A DNA stretch of 6,911 nucleotides from Methanosarcina sp. (GTDB lineage Archaea; Halobacteriota; Methanosarcinia; Methanosarcinales; Methanosarcinaceae). The stretch spans positions 1 to 6,911 of the forward strand of contig JADGNM010000137.1 of the NCBI GenBank assembly GCA_017883485.1, in the 5' to 3' direction. Position numbers and translations under genes: made by a program. This document shows, piece by piece, positions 6,837 to 6,911 of this stretch. The stretch's first letter is position 1. Each line of letters opens with the position of its first letter. Under the pieces are notes generated by a model. It saw nothing but the letters and a program-made list of their open reading frames with translations. It was not told the DNA's origin and made no database searches.

Positions 6837-6911
6837 CAACCTAAACAGGCTGTCCGACAATTACTATCAGTAATATTTGAATTCCTTCTTTTCCGATTTA
6901 AAGGCTTCAGA

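Noticed and set aside
6867..6911. Minus-strand tail of 14 charged codons ending in TGA at the right edge
   Set aside because: It could be the C-terminus of an upstream gene, but 14 residues cannot be assigned and another frame is also open here.

Overview
The window looks like a piece of a methanogenic archaeon of the Methanosarcina type. It holds bacterial-style tetrahydrofolate (H4F) enzymes together with an archaeal-type glycogen debranching enzyme. The genes are separated by long AT-rich spacers with TATA-like elements, and one start is preceded by an archaeal-compatible AGGTGA ribosome binding site. The genus is inferred from gene content and protein style; no database search was run.

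All five convincing genes lie on the minus strand, so they read from right to left. From the right edge these are purN (GAR formyltransferase, 6712-6056), glyA (serine hydroxymethyltransferase, 5524-4286), folD (methylene-H4F dehydrogenase/cyclohydrolase, 4261-3398), a GH133-type glycogen debranching enzyme (3280-1301) and a GH130 glycoside phosphorylase (1155-193). Three starts are placed inside longer open frames: purN, glyA and GH130 each have an internal ATG that fits the family or the ribosome binding site better.

There are two functional modules. PurN, GlyA and FolD form an H4F one-carbon route. GlyA loads a carbon from serine onto H4F as methylene-H4F, FolD oxidises and hydrolyses it to 10-formyl-H4F, and PurN spends the formyl group on purine synthesis. 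glyA and folD are 24 bp apart and are almost certainly co-transcribed; purN stands about 530 bp upstream of the glyA start. The debranching enzyme and the GH130 enzyme form a carbohydrate module, 117 bp beyond folD and probably with its own promoter.

The most unusual element is non-coding: seven tandem 17-bp units at 5675-5793, in the long purN-glyA spacer. Each of the first six carries the dyad GAGT-N-ACTC. The array lies upstream of glyA and could be an operator array or part of a long leader. A separate 25-bp tandem duplication covers the purN stop codon. No tRNA, rRNA, CRISPR array or insertion sequence was seen. The outer edges (1-192 and 6767-6911) hold no gene that can be supported.
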